Shown: positions 35,987 through 45,572, counted from the first letter of the stretch. The stretch is DNA of 64,000 bases from Bacteroides sp. Marseille-P3684 (GCF_900291465.1 NZ_LT985808.1:1868574-1932573); one strand, 5' to 3'. The notes: generated by a model not told the origin, from the sequence alone. Program-made: numbers and translations.

Positions 35987-37908
35987 GTACGCTCGGCATG
36001 AGTATTAGCTAACGGGTGCAAGTCCCTAATGAGCCCTAATAGCGGGAATCATACAGCCAATAGCAAGGGTGTCCATCGTGAGGTGGAATCTGAAGGAAGC
36101 TTGCGGCAAACATCTGGTCTGACGAACAGAAACTTCATACAAGGCATATGACCGTGGGTAAGGCTGCAAAACAAGTCAAAGCCCTATAGCTATTCGGAAC
36201 GGTTGGTGTAAATGAAGCGGACATAAGATGGAAAGTTAATACCCTTATCCGAGGAGGTCTCACGGACGCATGAGAATAGTGAAAAAAAATCGAAATCAGC
36301 GGAGTAAAGCTTGCCGTGAGAAGTCAGCAGATGTCATAGTAACAAACGTGTCGATAAGTTTGTGAAGGACAGAACTTTATTTAAGCGATAATAACTGAAA
36401 ACTACCGTATGTGGGAACGAATGCACAAAACTGGAACTGAAGTTGTAGGCTGCCCTCAGAGAGCTAGGACGGAATCTGAATGGTATGGGGGAGCGCAGAC
36501 CTGCATATGGATGGTTGAAGACAATGTCGTGGAAGTACCATTTGACAGAGAGCATCTGTTAGAATCAATTCTGACACCCGAGAACCTGAACAAGGCTTAT
36601 AAGGCAGTAATCAGCAACAAGGGCTGTGGCGGTATCGACAAGATGTCATGTGATGAACTTCTCCCATGGCTTCTCGCTAATAAGAAAAATCTGATATGCT
36701 CTTTGCTTGACGGTAGCTACCGTCCTAACCCCGTCCTTAGAGTGGAAATCCCGAAGGAGAACGGCAAGATGCGACAGTTGGGAATACCGACCGTTGTCGA
36801 CCGACTGATACAGCAAGCCATCAACCAAGTACTAACCCCCATCTACGAAGCTCAGTTTAGCCGAAACAGTTTCGGTTTCCGTCCGAGACGTGGCTGCCAT
36901 GATGCATTACGCAGAGCGAAAGACATCGTCAACTCAGGTTACAAATATGTAGTAGACCTTGACCTCGAGCGATTCTTCGATACAGTATGCCACAGTCGTC
37001 TGATAGAAATACTGAGCCGTACAATAAAGGATGGAAGAGTGGTGAGTCTTATACACAAATATCTCCGCAGCGGAATCCTGAATCATGGTAAGTTTGATGC
37101 GAGCAACGAAGGCACTCCTCAAGGTGGTCCATTAAGTCCCCTGTTAAGTAATATCATGCTTAATGAACTCGACAAGGAACTAACCCGAAGAGGTCATCTT
37201 TTTGTTCGGTATGCTGATGATTCAATGATATTCTGCCGAAGTAAAAGTGCGGCGAAACAGACCAAGGAATCCATTACCCGATTCATAGAGGGTAAACTTC
37301 ATCTTAGAGTAAACAAGGAAAAGACAACAGTCTCATATGTCAAAGGTGTCAAATACTTAGGTTATTCCTTTTATAACTCCAAAGGTAAATTTGAATTATA
37401 CGTCCATCCCAAATCCAAAGCGAGGATGAAGTCCCGTTTGAAAGAACTGACAGGTCGTAGCAACGGAATGGGTTATGAACGTAGGAAACAAAAACTCAAG
37501 GAGTACATAAGAGGGTGGATAGGATATTACCACCTTGCCAACATGAAACGTCTTCTCCTTGAAACAGACGAATGGTTACGACGTCGCATACGAATGTGTA
37601 TATGGAAATCTTGGAAAAACCCAAAGACGAGAATATCAAATCTGATTCGATGTGGAATCCCTAAGAGGAAAGCTTATGAATGGGGTTATACTCGACTGGG
37701 GTACTGGCGTATTGCTGACAGTTGGATAACACACAGTTCTATGACTAACGAACGACTAAAAATTGCCGGGTATCCAACCCTTTATGAGGAGTATCTCAAA
37801 TGGTATCCTAAATAAAGAACCGCCACGTGCGGAACCGCATGCGTGGTGGTGGGAGAGGTCGGAAAACGAAAGTAGGAAGAAAATCACTTCGTTTTCCTCC
37901 TACTCGAT
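35987..37908 (+). mobile_element. Group IIC (bacterial class C) intron, complete
   Basis: A retroelement RNA of ~1.92 kb with its own reverse transcriptase. The 5' part (GCAAGGGTGTCC, GTGGAATCTGAAGGAAGC, CGGCAAAC, GGTCTGA, ACTTCATA) follows the domain I layout of the Oceanobacillus group IIC intron. Domain V is the helix near 37818-37850 (GAACCGCCACGTGCGGAACC ...), and domain VI follows with GTAGGAAGAAAA pairing to TTTTCCTCCTAC. The 3' end is placed at ...CTCGAT. Its location right after a terminator hairpin and T run is the known target preference of class C introns. The 5' end GTACG departs from the usual GTGYG. Confidence 0.93.
36409..37815 (+). CDS. Group II intron reverse transcriptase/maturase
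   Basis: A 468-residue intron-encoded protein in domain IV; ATG 36511 is an alternative start giving 434 residues. RT motifs: GGIDKMSCDELLPWL, LGIPTVVDRLIQQAINQVL, FGFRPRRGCHDA, DLDLERFFDTV, GTPQGGPLSPLLSNIML and the catalytic YADD at residues 268-271 (37210-37221). A maturase (X) domain follows with IRGWIGYYHLANMK and YTRLGYWRIADSW. There is no HNH endonuclease domain, as in class C. All catalytic residues are intact, so it should be active. Confidence 0.95.
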   Translation: MWERMHKTGTEVVGCPQRARTESEWYGGAQTCIWMVEDNVVEVPFDREHLLESILTPENLNKAYKAVISNKGCGGIDKMSCDELLPWLLANKKNLICSLLDGSYRPNPVLRVEIPKENGKMRQLGIPTVVDRLIQQAINQVLTPIYEAQFSRNSFGFRPRRGCHDALRRAKDIVNSGYKYVVDLDLERFFDTVCHSRLIEILSRTIKDGRVVSLIHKYLRSGILNHGKFDASNEGTPQGGPLSPLLSNIMLNELDKELTRRGHLFVRYADDSMIFCRSKSAAKQTKESITRFIEGKLHLRVNKEKTTVSYVKGVKYLGYSFYNSKGKFELYVHPKSKARMKSRLKELTGRSNGMGYERRKQKLKEYIRGWIGYYHLANMKRLLLETDEWLRRRIRMCIWKSWKNPKTRISNLIRCGIPKRKAYEWGYTRLGYWRIADSWITHSSMTNERLKIAGYPTLYEEYLKWYPK

Positions 37909-37987
37909 TTTGTGAAAATCCTAATAAATGAGGATTGTCCGTCCGCGCTGCATGCACTTATTTTGCAGCATCAATAAACAAGTAAAG

Positions 37988-40378
37988 ATGAATAGAAGAA
38001 TACTGTTTTCAAGTTGTGTGTGTCTGGCTGTGGCAGGAGTGCAAGCTGCACCTGCCGACCGCGATACGACCAAGGTAGTCAATGTGGAAGAGATTGTCGT
38101 TGTGGCATCGCCCAAGGAGAACACGACCTTCCGCCGTCAGGCATTGTCGTCGACCATCCTTTCGCGCGAGCAGCTGGAGGCCGACCAGGTGACATCCATC
38201 AAGCACCTCACGGGGCTGGTACCTAACTTCTATATGCCCGATTACGGTTCCAGACTGACCTCTGCCATTTACATCCGCGGCATCGGTTCACGCATCAATA
38301 CGCCCGCTGTCGGGCTGTATGTGGACAACGTGCCCTATCTCGATAAGTCAGCCTTTGACTTCAATACCTATGATATTGAGCGCATCGACGTGTTGCGTGG
38401 TCCGCAGTCAACCCTTTACGGACGCAATGCCATGGGCGGACTGATCCGTGTCTATACCCGTAACCCCTTCCGCTATCAAGGCACCCAGCTTTCGTTGGGT
38501 GGAGCCACCGCCAACAATTCCTATCGTGCTTCACTGACGCACTATCACCGCATCAGCGACCGCTTTGCTTTCTCGGCAGGTGGCTTCTATGAGGGCGCAC
38601 GCGGCTTCTTCAAGAACGCTTACCTGGACCGTTATGCCGACCCGTTGCAAAGCGGAGGCGGACGTATGCGTGCCATCTGGTTGCCTACGGAGAACTGGAA
38701 GCTCGACTTCACTGCCAACTATGAGTACAGTGATGAAGGAGGCTATGTCTACGGCCTCTATCATGAAGATACGGGCGTGACTGACCCCGTCAGCTCAAAC
38801 GAGGAAGGCAAGTACCGTCGCGGCCTGTTCAATGCCGGACTCTCGGCAACCTATCAGGGCAACAACTATATCTTCAACTCGGTGACCAGCTACCAACGGC
38901 TGGATGACCGCATGTACATCGACCAGGACTTCACTTCGAAGGAGATTTATACCCTTGAACAGAAACAGCGGCTGAACGCCCTGACGGAAGAGCTTTCGCT
39001 GAAGAGCCTGCCCGGCAAACGCTGGCAGTGGGTGACCGGTGCATTTGTTTCCTATCAGAATATGCGTACGAACAGTCCCGTGTTCTTCCATCGCGACGGT
39101 ATCTCCATGCTGGAAGGGATGCTTAACGGAGTCTTCTCGAACATCCACGGTGCTCCTCCCATGAGTATCGACATCACGAGTGAAGGCATGCCGGTCTATT
39201 CCAACTTCCGTACGCCGGTGACTGACCTGGCTCTCTTCCATCGGTCTACCTTCAACAACCTGTTGGTTGACGGACTTTCGCTGACCGTAGGTCTGCGTGT
39301 CGACCACGAACGCCTCTCGATGGACTACGATGCCAGTGCGGCAGCCAGCTATGCTTTTAGCATTGCGATGGGGCGGAATCCATTGGCACTTACTTTCGAC
39401 AACAGTTCGTATGCGATGGGAGGAAAGTTGAAGAATCACTACACCCAGCTGTTGCCCAGCTTCTCGCTGAAGTATGATTTCAATGCGGACAACAACATCT
39501 ATGCGACTGTCAGCCGTGGTTACCGTTCGGGCGGATACAACATCCAAGGCTTCTCCGAACTGATACAGACAGGACTGAGCGGTAGATGGATGACGGAAGT
39601 GAAAGAAGGATGCATCGCCATGGTAGACCAGATGGACAAAATTCCGGATGCTATGAAGGAGAAAATCAAGAATACCATTGCAGGCAGTATGCCTCCGGCT
39701 GTAGAGCCAGATGTGGCAGCTTCCTACTATAAACCCGAATACACTTGGAGTTACGAGGTCGGTACCCACCTGACCCTGTGGAACGGCAAGCTGCATGCCG
39801 ACCTGGCTGCCTTCTGCATGGATACGCGTGACCAGCAGATTGCTCGCATGACACGTTCCGGACTGGGACGCTTGACCGTCAACGCCGGACGCAGTCGCAG
39901 TGTGGGTGCGGAAGCCGCTTTGGCTGCACGTTTTGACCGCCACTGGAGCATGAACGCCTCTTACGGCTATACACGCGCCACGTTCACCGACTATAAGTCT
40001 ACATTGGATTCCGACGACAAGCAGTTCATCGACTATTCAGACAACACGGTACCTTTCGTACCCCGCCATACACTCAATGTGGGAGCTTCCTATTCTATGT
40101 TCCTGAAGAGCGATGCATTGCGGCAGATCACCTTTCATGCCGGTTATACGGGTGTGGGTGAGACCACTTGGAATGAAGCCAACACGATGGGACAGGGATT
40201 CTACGGGACTTGCAATGCCAACATCCAGTTGCGTACCAAGGTGTGTGACATAGACCTGTGGGGACGTAACCTGACGGACCGCTCTTATCACACGTTTGGC
40301 ATTGAGAGCATGAGCCAGTGGTTCATGCAGCCCGGCAAGCCGCGTCAGTTCGGAATTGACCTGCGCTTCTCCATCTGA
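37988..40378 (+). CDS. TonB-dependent outer-membrane receptor
   Basis: A 796-residue receptor starting at ATG 37988 (MNRRILFSSCVCLAVAGVQA, signal peptide). It has a TonB-box-like start (VVNVEEIVVVA), a plug domain (residues ~50-170; TSIKHLTGLVPNFYMPDYGS, DNVPYLD, IDVLRGPQSTLYGRNAMGGL) and a 22-strand barrel ending in an aromatic-basic C-terminus (GIDLRFSI). It lacks the N-terminal carboxypeptidase-like domain of SusC proteins. Likely cargo is a siderophore, cobalamin or similar small ligand, not assignable here. The adjacent TetR gene converges on it. Confidence 0.93.
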   Translation: MNRRILFSSCVCLAVAGVQAAPADRDTTKVVNVEEIVVVASPKENTTFRRQALSSTILSREQLEADQVTSIKHLTGLVPNFYMPDYGSRLTSAIYIRGIGSRINTPAVGLYVDNVPYLDKSAFDFNTYDIERIDVLRGPQSTLYGRNAMGGLIRVYTRNPFRYQGTQLSLGGATANNSYRASLTHYHRISDRFAFSAGGFYEGARGFFKNAYLDRYADPLQSGGGRMRAIWLPTENWKLDFTANYEYSDEGGYVYGLYHEDTGVTDPVSSNEEGKYRRGLFNAGLSATYQGNNYIFNSVTSYQRLDDRMYIDQDFTSKEIYTLEQKQRLNALTEELSLKSLPGKRWQWVTGAFVSYQNMRTNSPVFFHRDGISMLEGMLNGVFSNIHGAPPMSIDITSEGMPVYSNFRTPVTDLALFHRSTFNNLLVDGLSLTVGLRVDHERLSMDYDASAAASYAFSIAMGRNPLALTFDNSSYAMGGKLKNHYTQLLPSFSLKYDFNADNNIYATVSRGYRSGGYNIQGFSELIQTGLSGRWMTEVKEGCIAMVDQMDKIPDAMKEKIKNTIAGSMPPAVEPDVAASYYKPEYTWSYEVGTHLTLWNGKLHADLAAFCMDTRDQQIARMTRSGLGRLTVNAGRSRSVGAEAALAARFDRHWSMNASYGYTRATFTDYKSTLDSDDKQFIDYSDNTVPFVPRHTLNVGASYSMFLKSDALRQITFHAGYTGVGETTWNEANTMGQGFYGTCNANIQLRTKVCDIDLWGRNLTDRSYHTFGIESMSQWFMQPGKPRQFGIDLRFSI

Positions 40379-40434
40379 TAGAGCATTGTTACAGAGAAGT
40401 TGATTTGATTTTATACACTTAACCACAAAGATGC

Positions 40435-40482
40435 CCAAGGTCCTCATCGGAAGGAATACCCCTTCCTGATGGAGGACCTTGG
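40435..40482. terminator. Bidirectional terminator between TonB receptor and TetR genes
   Basis: Stem CCAAGGTCCTC / GAGGACCTTGG with an inner GGAAGG/CCTTCC stem, followed on the plus side by TGTTTTT. Confidence 0.88.
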
Positions 40483-40487
40483 TGTTT

Positions 40488-41084
40488 TTACAGGCTATGG
40501 CTGTGGGTTGCCTGCCAGCTCTCTCCGGTGAGACATTCCCGGAGGATGGACTCATAGTCTTTCGGTTGTATCTTCTGCCGGATAATCTCCTCGAACAAGG
40601 CAAACATCCATGCAGTATGAAGCCGGTTGTAGAATCCGGAGATGGTATCCTTGCCGTCAGTCCCTGCGGGTGATTGTGGCAGGAGGGTGCTGTATTGCCG
40701 GGAGACCCTCTCCTTGTAGTCGTCCAGAGAGGAGCCTTGTGCGCAGAAGAACAACAGCTTCAGTTGGGTGCGGTGCTTGCTGAGCAGGGCCGTGCAGTCC
40801 CTGATGATTTGTTCCGGGTCATTTGCTACCAGTGTCTGTGAGTCGCCGGGTTCCGTCGTGTCGGGATGCAGCCGGAGCATCTGTTCGAGAGTGGTGATGG
40901 CAGGGCGTACGATGGTACAGAACAGGGCATCCTTGCTGGGGAAATAGTTGTAGATGTTACTCAGGCAGATGCCCGATGCACGGGCAATGTCGCGCATGGA
41001 TGCCTTCTGGAAGCCTTTCCGGAGGAAGATGGCTCGCGAGGCGGTGAGCAGTCGCTTTTCAACAGAATGTTTCAATGTCTGCAT
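40488..41084 (-). CDS. TetR family transcriptional regulator
   Basis: A 198-residue regulator starting at ATG 41084 (MQTLKHSVEKRLLTASRAIF). The HTH is FQKASMRDIARASGICLSNIYNYFPSKDAL; the rest is an all-helical ligand and dimer domain. The ligand is unknown. Its position, facing the TonB receptor gene tail-to-tail and divergent from yigZ, makes regulation of either neighbour possible but unproven. Confidence 0.9.
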   Translation of the reverse strand: MQTLKHSVEKRLLTASRAIFLRKGFQKASMRDIARASGICLSNIYNYFPSKDALFCTIVRPAITTLEQMLRLHPDTTEPGDSQTLVANDPEQIIRDCTALLSKHRTQLKLLFFCAQGSSLDDYKERVSRQYSTLLPQSPAGTDGKDTISGFYNRLHTAWMFALFEEIIRQKIQPKDYESILRECLTGESWQATHSHSL

Positions 41085-41231
41085 GACGTGTTCTTTTAAC
41101 GGTCGGATGCAAAAGTAGGAGCTTGACCGATGCGTGTCAATACCTAAAAATGGTGATATTGCCGCCCGCCAATTGTGTATTGGCGATTGGAATTGTAATT
41201 TTGCAGACAGAATCCCGATGTGAAGATAATC

Positions 41232-41837
41232 ATGGAAGCAGACGAATACAGAACCATTGCCGCTCCCTCGGAGGCCATCTATACGGAGAAAAGAAGCAAG
41301 TTCATCGCCATCGCCCTGCCGGTGCGTACGGTGGAGGAGGTGAAGATGCGCCTGGAAGAATATCAGAAGAAATATTACGACGCACGCCACGTGTGCTATG
41401 CCTACATGCTGGGGCATGAGCGGAAGGACTTCCGTGCAAACGACAACGGAGAGCCTTCGGGTACGGCAGGCAAGCCCATCCTCGGGCAAATCAATTCCAA
41501 TGAACTGACCGATGTGCTCGTCATCGTGGTGCGCTATTTCGGTGGCATCAAGTTGGGGACGAGCGGACTCATCGTGGCCTATCGTACGGCAGCTGCTGAG
41601 GCGTTGGCTGCTGCTGCATTTGTCGAACGGACGGTGGACGATGAGGTGGAAGTCCTTTTTGAATATCCCTTTATGAACGACGTGATGCGAGTGGTGAAGG
41701 AGGAGGAACCCACCATCGTCTCGCAGACCTACGACATGGACTGCATGATGCGTCTACGCATCCGTCGGTTGTCCATGCCACGCCTGCGTGCCCGGCTGGA
41801 GAAGGTGGAGACCCTCCGTTTTGTTGACGGGGAGTAG
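41232..41837 (+). CDS. YigZ/IMPACT family protein
   Basis: A 201-residue protein starting at ATG 41232 (MEADEYRTIAAPSEAIYTEK). The N-terminal IMPACT domain shows the family core: KRSKFIAIALPV, ARHVCYAYMLG, FRANDNGEPSGTAGKPIL and VVRYFGGIKLGTSGL; a DUF1949 ferredoxin-like domain follows (residues ~135-200). Function in bacteria is unclear; the eukaryotic homologue binds Gcn1 in translational control. The gene ends 3 bases before the converging yaaA stop. Confidence 0.93.
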   Translation: MEADEYRTIAAPSEAIYTEKRSKFIAIALPVRTVEEVKMRLEEYQKKYYDARHVCYAYMLGHERKDFRANDNGEPSGTAGKPILGQINSNELTDVLVIVVRYFGGIKLGTSGLIVAYRTAAAEALAAAAFVERTVDDEVEVLFEYPFMNDVMRVVKEEEPTIVSQTYDMDCMMRLRIRRLSMPRLRARLEKVETLRFVDGE

Positions 41838-41840
41838 GCG

Positions 41841-42587
41841 TCAGAGGGTAAACATCCCGGCATCGTCGTCCCAGCGGAAGCCTTCCCAGGTAAAAGCCTT
41901 CAGAGCCTCCGGATCGGTGATGCGCCCTTTGAGCAGGTAGCGTGTCATCTCTCCGCGGCACATCTTGGTGTAGACCACGATGCTCCGCAGCTTGTTCCCT
42001 TTCCATACGCGGAACTCCGGTGTGATGACCTTCACCTCGCGGCAGACACGTTTCCAGTCGAACAGTCGTTTCATCTCCTCACTGGCAAGATTGACCAGTA
42101 TGCCATCGTCGGCCTTGACGCGCTCCAGCAGGAGACCGGTCAGCCGGGACTGCCAGTAGGCGAACATGCTTTGTCCGCCGTTGTCGGGCAGCACGGCGTC
42201 GCCTTCCAACCGGTAGTTGTGGATGAGGTCCAGTGGACGCAGGAGTCCGTAAAGGAAAGAGGTGATGTTCAGGTGTGCCTGCGCATAGCGGAAGTCGTCG
42301 GCACTGAAGTCATCAGGAGCAATGCGCTTGAACACGATGCCCGTATAGGCAAGCAGTGCCGGAAGTTGCGGATTGTCTGCATCGTGGAAATGGCGGTAAC
42401 GCAGCTGGTTCTCCGACGCAATCTGTCGGTTGACGCGCAACAGTTGTTCCACCTCCTCGGTGCTGAGTGAGGCAAGTTGCAGAGCCAGTAGCGACGCTTC
42501 TGTTTCAAACGGGGGAAGGGTAGTGAGGGGGACGGCAGTCCCGGTGCTGTCTGCCATGGTCTTGGCACAGGATAGTAGTATTTGCAT
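41841..42587 (-). CDS. yaaA: Peroxide-stress protein YaaA (DUF328)
   Basis: A 248-residue protein starting at ATG 42587 (MQILLSCAKTMADSTGTAVP). YaaA family traits: ILLSCAKTM start, ALLAYTGIVFKRIAPDDFSA, LYGLLRPLDLIHNYRLEGDA and ILVNLASEEM. In E. coli YaaA lowers free intracellular iron and Fenton damage under H2O2 stress; it has DNA-binding properties. It stands alone on the minus strand, just behind the korC terminator. Confidence 0.93.
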   Translation of the reverse strand: MQILLSCAKTMADSTGTAVPLTTLPPFETEASLLALQLASLSTEEVEQLLRVNRQIASENQLRYRHFHDADNPQLPALLAYTGIVFKRIAPDDFSADDFRYAQAHLNITSFLYGLLRPLDLIHNYRLEGDAVLPDNGGQSMFAYWQSRLTGLLLERVKADDGILVNLASEEMKRLFDWKRVCREVKVITPEFRVWKGNKLRSIVVYTKMCRGEMTRYLLKGRITDPEALKAFTWEGFRWDDDAGMFTL

Positions 42588-42636
42588 GACGATTGGGGCT
42601 AAAGAGACATCTCTCGTGAGCGAATAAAAAAACACC

Positions 42637-42686
42637 GACGACGCGGATTGCACAAGGAAACAGGTTGCTGTGTAGTCCGCGTCGTC
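42637..42686 (-). terminator. Terminator of the 2-oxoacid oxidoreductase operon
   Basis: Stem GACGACGCGGA / TCCGCGTCGTC around a 28-base loop. Read on the minus strand it ends in a T7 run (plus-strand A residues at 42626-42632). Confidence 0.9.
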
Positions 42687-42725
42687 TGCGTCTATTGGAG
42701 TCGGGACAAGTGTCCGTCGGGTTGC

Positions 42726-43274
42726 TTATTCATGTTCCCGGATGATTTCCATCCCCTTGCGGATGGCTTCCTCGTTCATCGGGATGAGGTGATGGTGGCG
42801 TTCGGGCAGTGTCTTGCGCAGTCCTTTCAGTACCGATTCGATGGACACCATCGGACGGAGTTTCAGGAGTCCGCCCAGCACAATCATGTTGAAGGCTTTC
42901 ATGTTGTTCATCTCGGCAGCTGCATCCATGGCGTCGATACGGTATACCTTGATGTCCTTACGCGTCGGCGGCTGGCTGATGCCGTATCCGTCGTAGATAA
43001 TGGTTCCACCCGGCTTGACCTTGCTTTCAAACTTAGCCATGGAGGGCTGGTTGAGGATGATAGCCGTGTCATAGGTGCTCAGGATGGGCGACGAGATGCG
43101 TTCATCGCTGATGATGACCGTCACGTTGGCAGTACCGCCACGTTGCTCCGGACCGTATGCCGGCATCCAGGTCACTTCCTTTCCTTCCATCAGGGCCGAG
43201 TAGGCGAGTATCTTACCCATCGACAGCACACCTTGTCCGCCGAAGCCCGATATGATGATTTCTTCTGTTTTCAT
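42726..43274 (-). CDS. 2-oxoacid:ferredoxin oxidoreductase, gamma subunit
   Basis: A 182-residue gamma subunit (KorC/VorC type): IIISGFGGQGVLSMGKILAY start and WMPAYGPEQRGGTANVTVII are the family signatures. Together with the alpha, beta and ferredoxin subunits it oxidatively decarboxylates 2-oxoglutarate or a branched 2-oxoacid to the CoA thioester and reduces ferredoxin; reverse carboxylation is possible in anaerobes. It begins 6 bases after the beta-subunit stop. Confidence 0.92.
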   Translation of the reverse strand: MKTEEIIISGFGGQGVLSMGKILAYSALMEGKEVTWMPAYGPEQRGGTANVTVIISDERISSPILSTYDTAIILNQPSMAKFESKVKPGGTIIYDGYGISQPPTRKDIKVYRIDAMDAAAEMNNMKAFNMIVLGGLLKLRPMVSIESVLKGLRKTLPERHHHLIPMNEEAIRKGMEIIREHE

Positions 43275-43280
43275 AGTGTT

Positions 43281-44045
43281 TTACTCCTTATCTTTTAAGT
43301 CACCCAACGGGTAATAGGGGAACATGTTCTCTTCCATCCATTTGTTGGCAGCCACAGGCGACATCTTCCAGCCCGAGTTGCAGGTTGCCACAATCTCGAC
43401 GAGGTTGGAGCCTTTGCCGTTCATGGAGTTTTCGAATGCCTTTCGAATGGCTTTCTTGGCTTTGCGGATGGCGGCTACCGTCTGAACGGACTGACGGGTC
43501 ACGTAGGCGGTGCCTTCCAGCGTAGCGGCAATTTCTGTCATGTGGAGGGGATAGCCGTGGATTTTCGCGTCGCGGCCATAGGGACAGGTAGCGGTCTTCA
43601 TGCCCATCAGGGTGGTCGGTGCCATTTGTCCGCCCGTCATGCCATAGATGGCATTGTTGATGAAGATGATGGTGATGTTCTCGCCACGGTTGAGCGCATG
43701 GATGGTCTCTGCCGTACCAATGCAAGCCAGGTCGCCGTCACCCTGATAGGTGAACACCAGGCGGTCGGGCCAGAGACGCTTGATGGCAGTTGCCAGGGCA
43801 GGTGCACGTCCGTGTGCAGCCTCTTGGCAGTCGATGTCAAGGTACTTGTACATGAACACGGCACAACCTACGGGCGATACGCCGACGGCTTTGTCTGCCA
43901 GGCCCATCTCTTCGATTACTTCGGCAATCAGTTTGTGCACCACGCCATGGCTGCAACCCGGGCAGTAGTGCATCGTGTTATCGTTAAGGAGAGTCGGTTT
44001 CTTGTAAACCAGATTCTCGGGTTTGATGATGTCTTCTCTTGTCAT
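43281..44045 (-). CDS. 2-oxoacid:ferredoxin oxidoreductase, beta (TPP-binding) subunit
   Basis: A 254-residue subunit with the thiamine pyrophosphate motif GDGDLACIGTAETIHALNRG ... NNAIYGMTGGQ, and HYCPGCSHGVVHKL near the N-terminus. It forms the active site with the alpha subunit in the cytosol. The gene is 15 bases downstream of the 57-residue membrane protein gene inserted between the alpha and beta genes. Confidence 0.93.
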   Translation of the reverse strand: MTREDIIKPENLVYKKPTLLNDNTMHYCPGCSHGVVHKLIAEVIEEMGLADKAVGVSPVGCAVFMYKYLDIDCQEAAHGRAPALATAIKRLWPDRLVFTYQGDGDLACIGTAETIHALNRGENITIIFINNAIYGMTGGQMAPTTLMGMKTATCPYGRDAKIHGYPLHMTEIAATLEGTAYVTRQSVQTVAAIRKAKKAIRKAFENSMNGKGSNLVEIVATCNSGWKMSPVAANKWMEENMFPYYPLGDLKDKE

Positions 44046-44060
44046 AAGTCTTGCGTTTTT

Positions 44061-44234
44061 TTACTTGAAACGTATCATGCGCATCACTACTTCCGTCATC
44101 TTGATGGCGAGTGACACACCACACGCATAGTAGAACGGTTGCGGGCTGTCTACGGCAAAGTAGAGGATGATGGTAACAACCGTTCCTATAATAAATAAGA
44201 GGTTGAGCAGGTTACGGATTTGCTGTTTGTCCAT
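44061..44234 (-). CDS. 57-aa membrane protein embedded in the oxidoreductase operon
   Basis: Codes for 57 residues: MDKQQIRNLLNLLFIIGTVV start, one long or two short hydrophobic segments (LLFIIGTVVTIILYFAV and FYYACGVSLAIKM), then MRMIRFK. The reading frame fits tightly between the alpha stop (9 bases away) and the beta start (15 bases away), so it is very probably translated. Role unknown; it may tether the complex to the membrane (inference). Confidence 0.75.
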   Translation of the reverse strand: MDKQQIRNLLNLLFIIGTVVTIILYFAVDSPQPFYYACGVSLAIKMTEVVMRMIRFK

Positions 44235-44243
44235 AAGCGCAGG

Positions 44244-45326
44244 TTACTTCATTAATTTCTCTTTGAGAGCGGTGACCACTTCGTCGGGAGCAGGCACGAT
44301 GCCGCCCATGCGTCCGAAGTATTCCACCTTCACGCCGTTGTTGACAGAGAGGCGCACGTCTTCAACCATCTGTCCGGCATTCAGCTCGACGGTGAGGATG
44401 CCCTTCATGTGGTGTGACAGACGTTCGATTTCTTTTGACGGGAACGGCCACAGGGTGATGGGGCGCAGGATACCGACCTTGATGCCCTCTTCACGTGCCA
44501 GCTCAATGGCTTTCTGGGCGATGCGGGCGCAAGAACCGAAGGCGACGATGAGGTATTCGGCATCCTCGCAGGCGATTTCCTCGAAACGTACTTCCTTCTC
44601 GCTGATTTCCTTGTACTTGGCCTGCAAGTGGATGTTGCGTTGCTCCATGATGGCGGAGTCGAGTTCGAGCGAGGTGATGATGTTCGGTTCGCGGGTCTTG
44701 GGCTTTCCGTTGGCAGCCCAGGGGCAACGGGCGATGACTTCCTCGTCGGTGAGTCGTTTACGCTGTTCGGGGAGGACGACTTTCTCCATCATCTGACCGA
44801 TGACGCCGTCAGAGAGAATCAGTGCCGGATTGCGGTATTTGAATGCCAATTCGAAGGCGAGGTCGACAAAGTCAGCCATTTCCTGAACCGACGAGGGAGC
44901 AAGGACGATGAGGCGGTAGTCGCCGTGTCCGCCACCCTTGGTGCTCTGGAAATAGTCAGCCTGGCTGGGTTGGATGGTTCCCAGACCGGGACCTCCGCGC
45001 ATCACGTTGACGATGACTGCCGGGAGTTCGGCTCCGGCAATGTAGGAGATGCCTTCCTGTTTCAGGCTGACACCGGGGCTGGAGGAAGAGGTCATTACTT
45101 TCTTCCCGGTGGCTGCTCCACCATAAACCATATTGATTGCAGCAACTTCACTTTCTGCCTGAAGCACGACCATGCCCGAGGTTTCCCAGGGCTTCAATTC
45201 TGCAAGTGTTTCGAGGACTTCCGACTGTGGAGTGATGGGGTAACCGAAATAAGCGTCTACACCGGTACGGACTGCGGCGTGTGCAATGGCTTCGTTACCT
45301 TTCATGAGTACAACATCTTCTGCCAT
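44244..45326 (-). CDS. 2-oxoacid:ferredoxin oxidoreductase, alpha subunit
   Basis: A 360-residue subunit (KorA/VorB type). N-terminal pyrimidine-binding domain: MKGNEAIAHAAVRTGVDAYF, GYPITPQSEVLETLAELKPW, ASGKKVMTSS-like SSSPGVSLKQEGISYIAGAE; C-terminal transketolase-like domain: YLIVAFGSCARIAQKAIELA. The separate four-subunit set (alpha, beta, gamma, ferredoxin) rather than one long PFOR polypeptide suggests 2-oxoglutarate or branched-chain 2-oxoacid as substrate; sequence alone does not decide. Confidence 0.92.
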   Translation of the reverse strand: MAEDVVLMKGNEAIAHAAVRTGVDAYFGYPITPQSEVLETLAELKPWETSGMVVLQAESEVAAINMVYGGAATGKKVMTSSSSPGVSLKQEGISYIAGAELPAVIVNVMRGGPGLGTIQPSQADYFQSTKGGGHGDYRLIVLAPSSVQEMADFVDLAFELAFKYRNPALILSDGVIGQMMEKVVLPEQRKRLTDEEVIARCPWAANGKPKTREPNIITSLELDSAIMEQRNIHLQAKYKEISEKEVRFEEIACEDAEYLIVAFGSCARIAQKAIELAREEGIKVGILRPITLWPFPSKEIERLSHHMKGILTVELNAGQMVEDVRLSVNNGVKVEYFGRMGGIVPAPDEVVTALKEKLMK

Positions 45327-45337
45327 ATAGTTAAAAT

Positions 45338-45562
45338 TTAGATTTTTGTTTTATATACAGAAATACACCCGTCCGGGCAGACAATGGCGCACGAAGCGCA
45401 ACCTATACACTTGTCCTCCAATTGCATCGAGAACGGGTATCCTCTCTTGTTGACCTCTTTTTGGGAGAGACCTAAAATTTTCACCGGGCACGCCACCACG
45501 CACAGGCCGCATCCTTTGCAGCGTTCGGTGTCGACGACTATCGCCCCTTTAACTGTTGCCAT
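45338..45562 (-). CDS. 4Fe-4S ferredoxin subunit of the 2-oxoacid oxidoreductase
   Basis: A 74-residue protein with two 4Fe-4S motifs, CKGCGLCVVACP and CIGCASCAIVCP. It carries electrons from the TPP site to soluble ferredoxin. It lies 11 bases upstream of the alpha gene. Confidence 0.95.
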   Translation of the reverse strand: MATVKGAIVVDTERCKGCGLCVVACPVKILGLSQKEVNKRGYPFSMQLEDKCIGCASCAIVCPDGCISVYKTKI

Positions 45563-45572
45563 AAAAATTACT

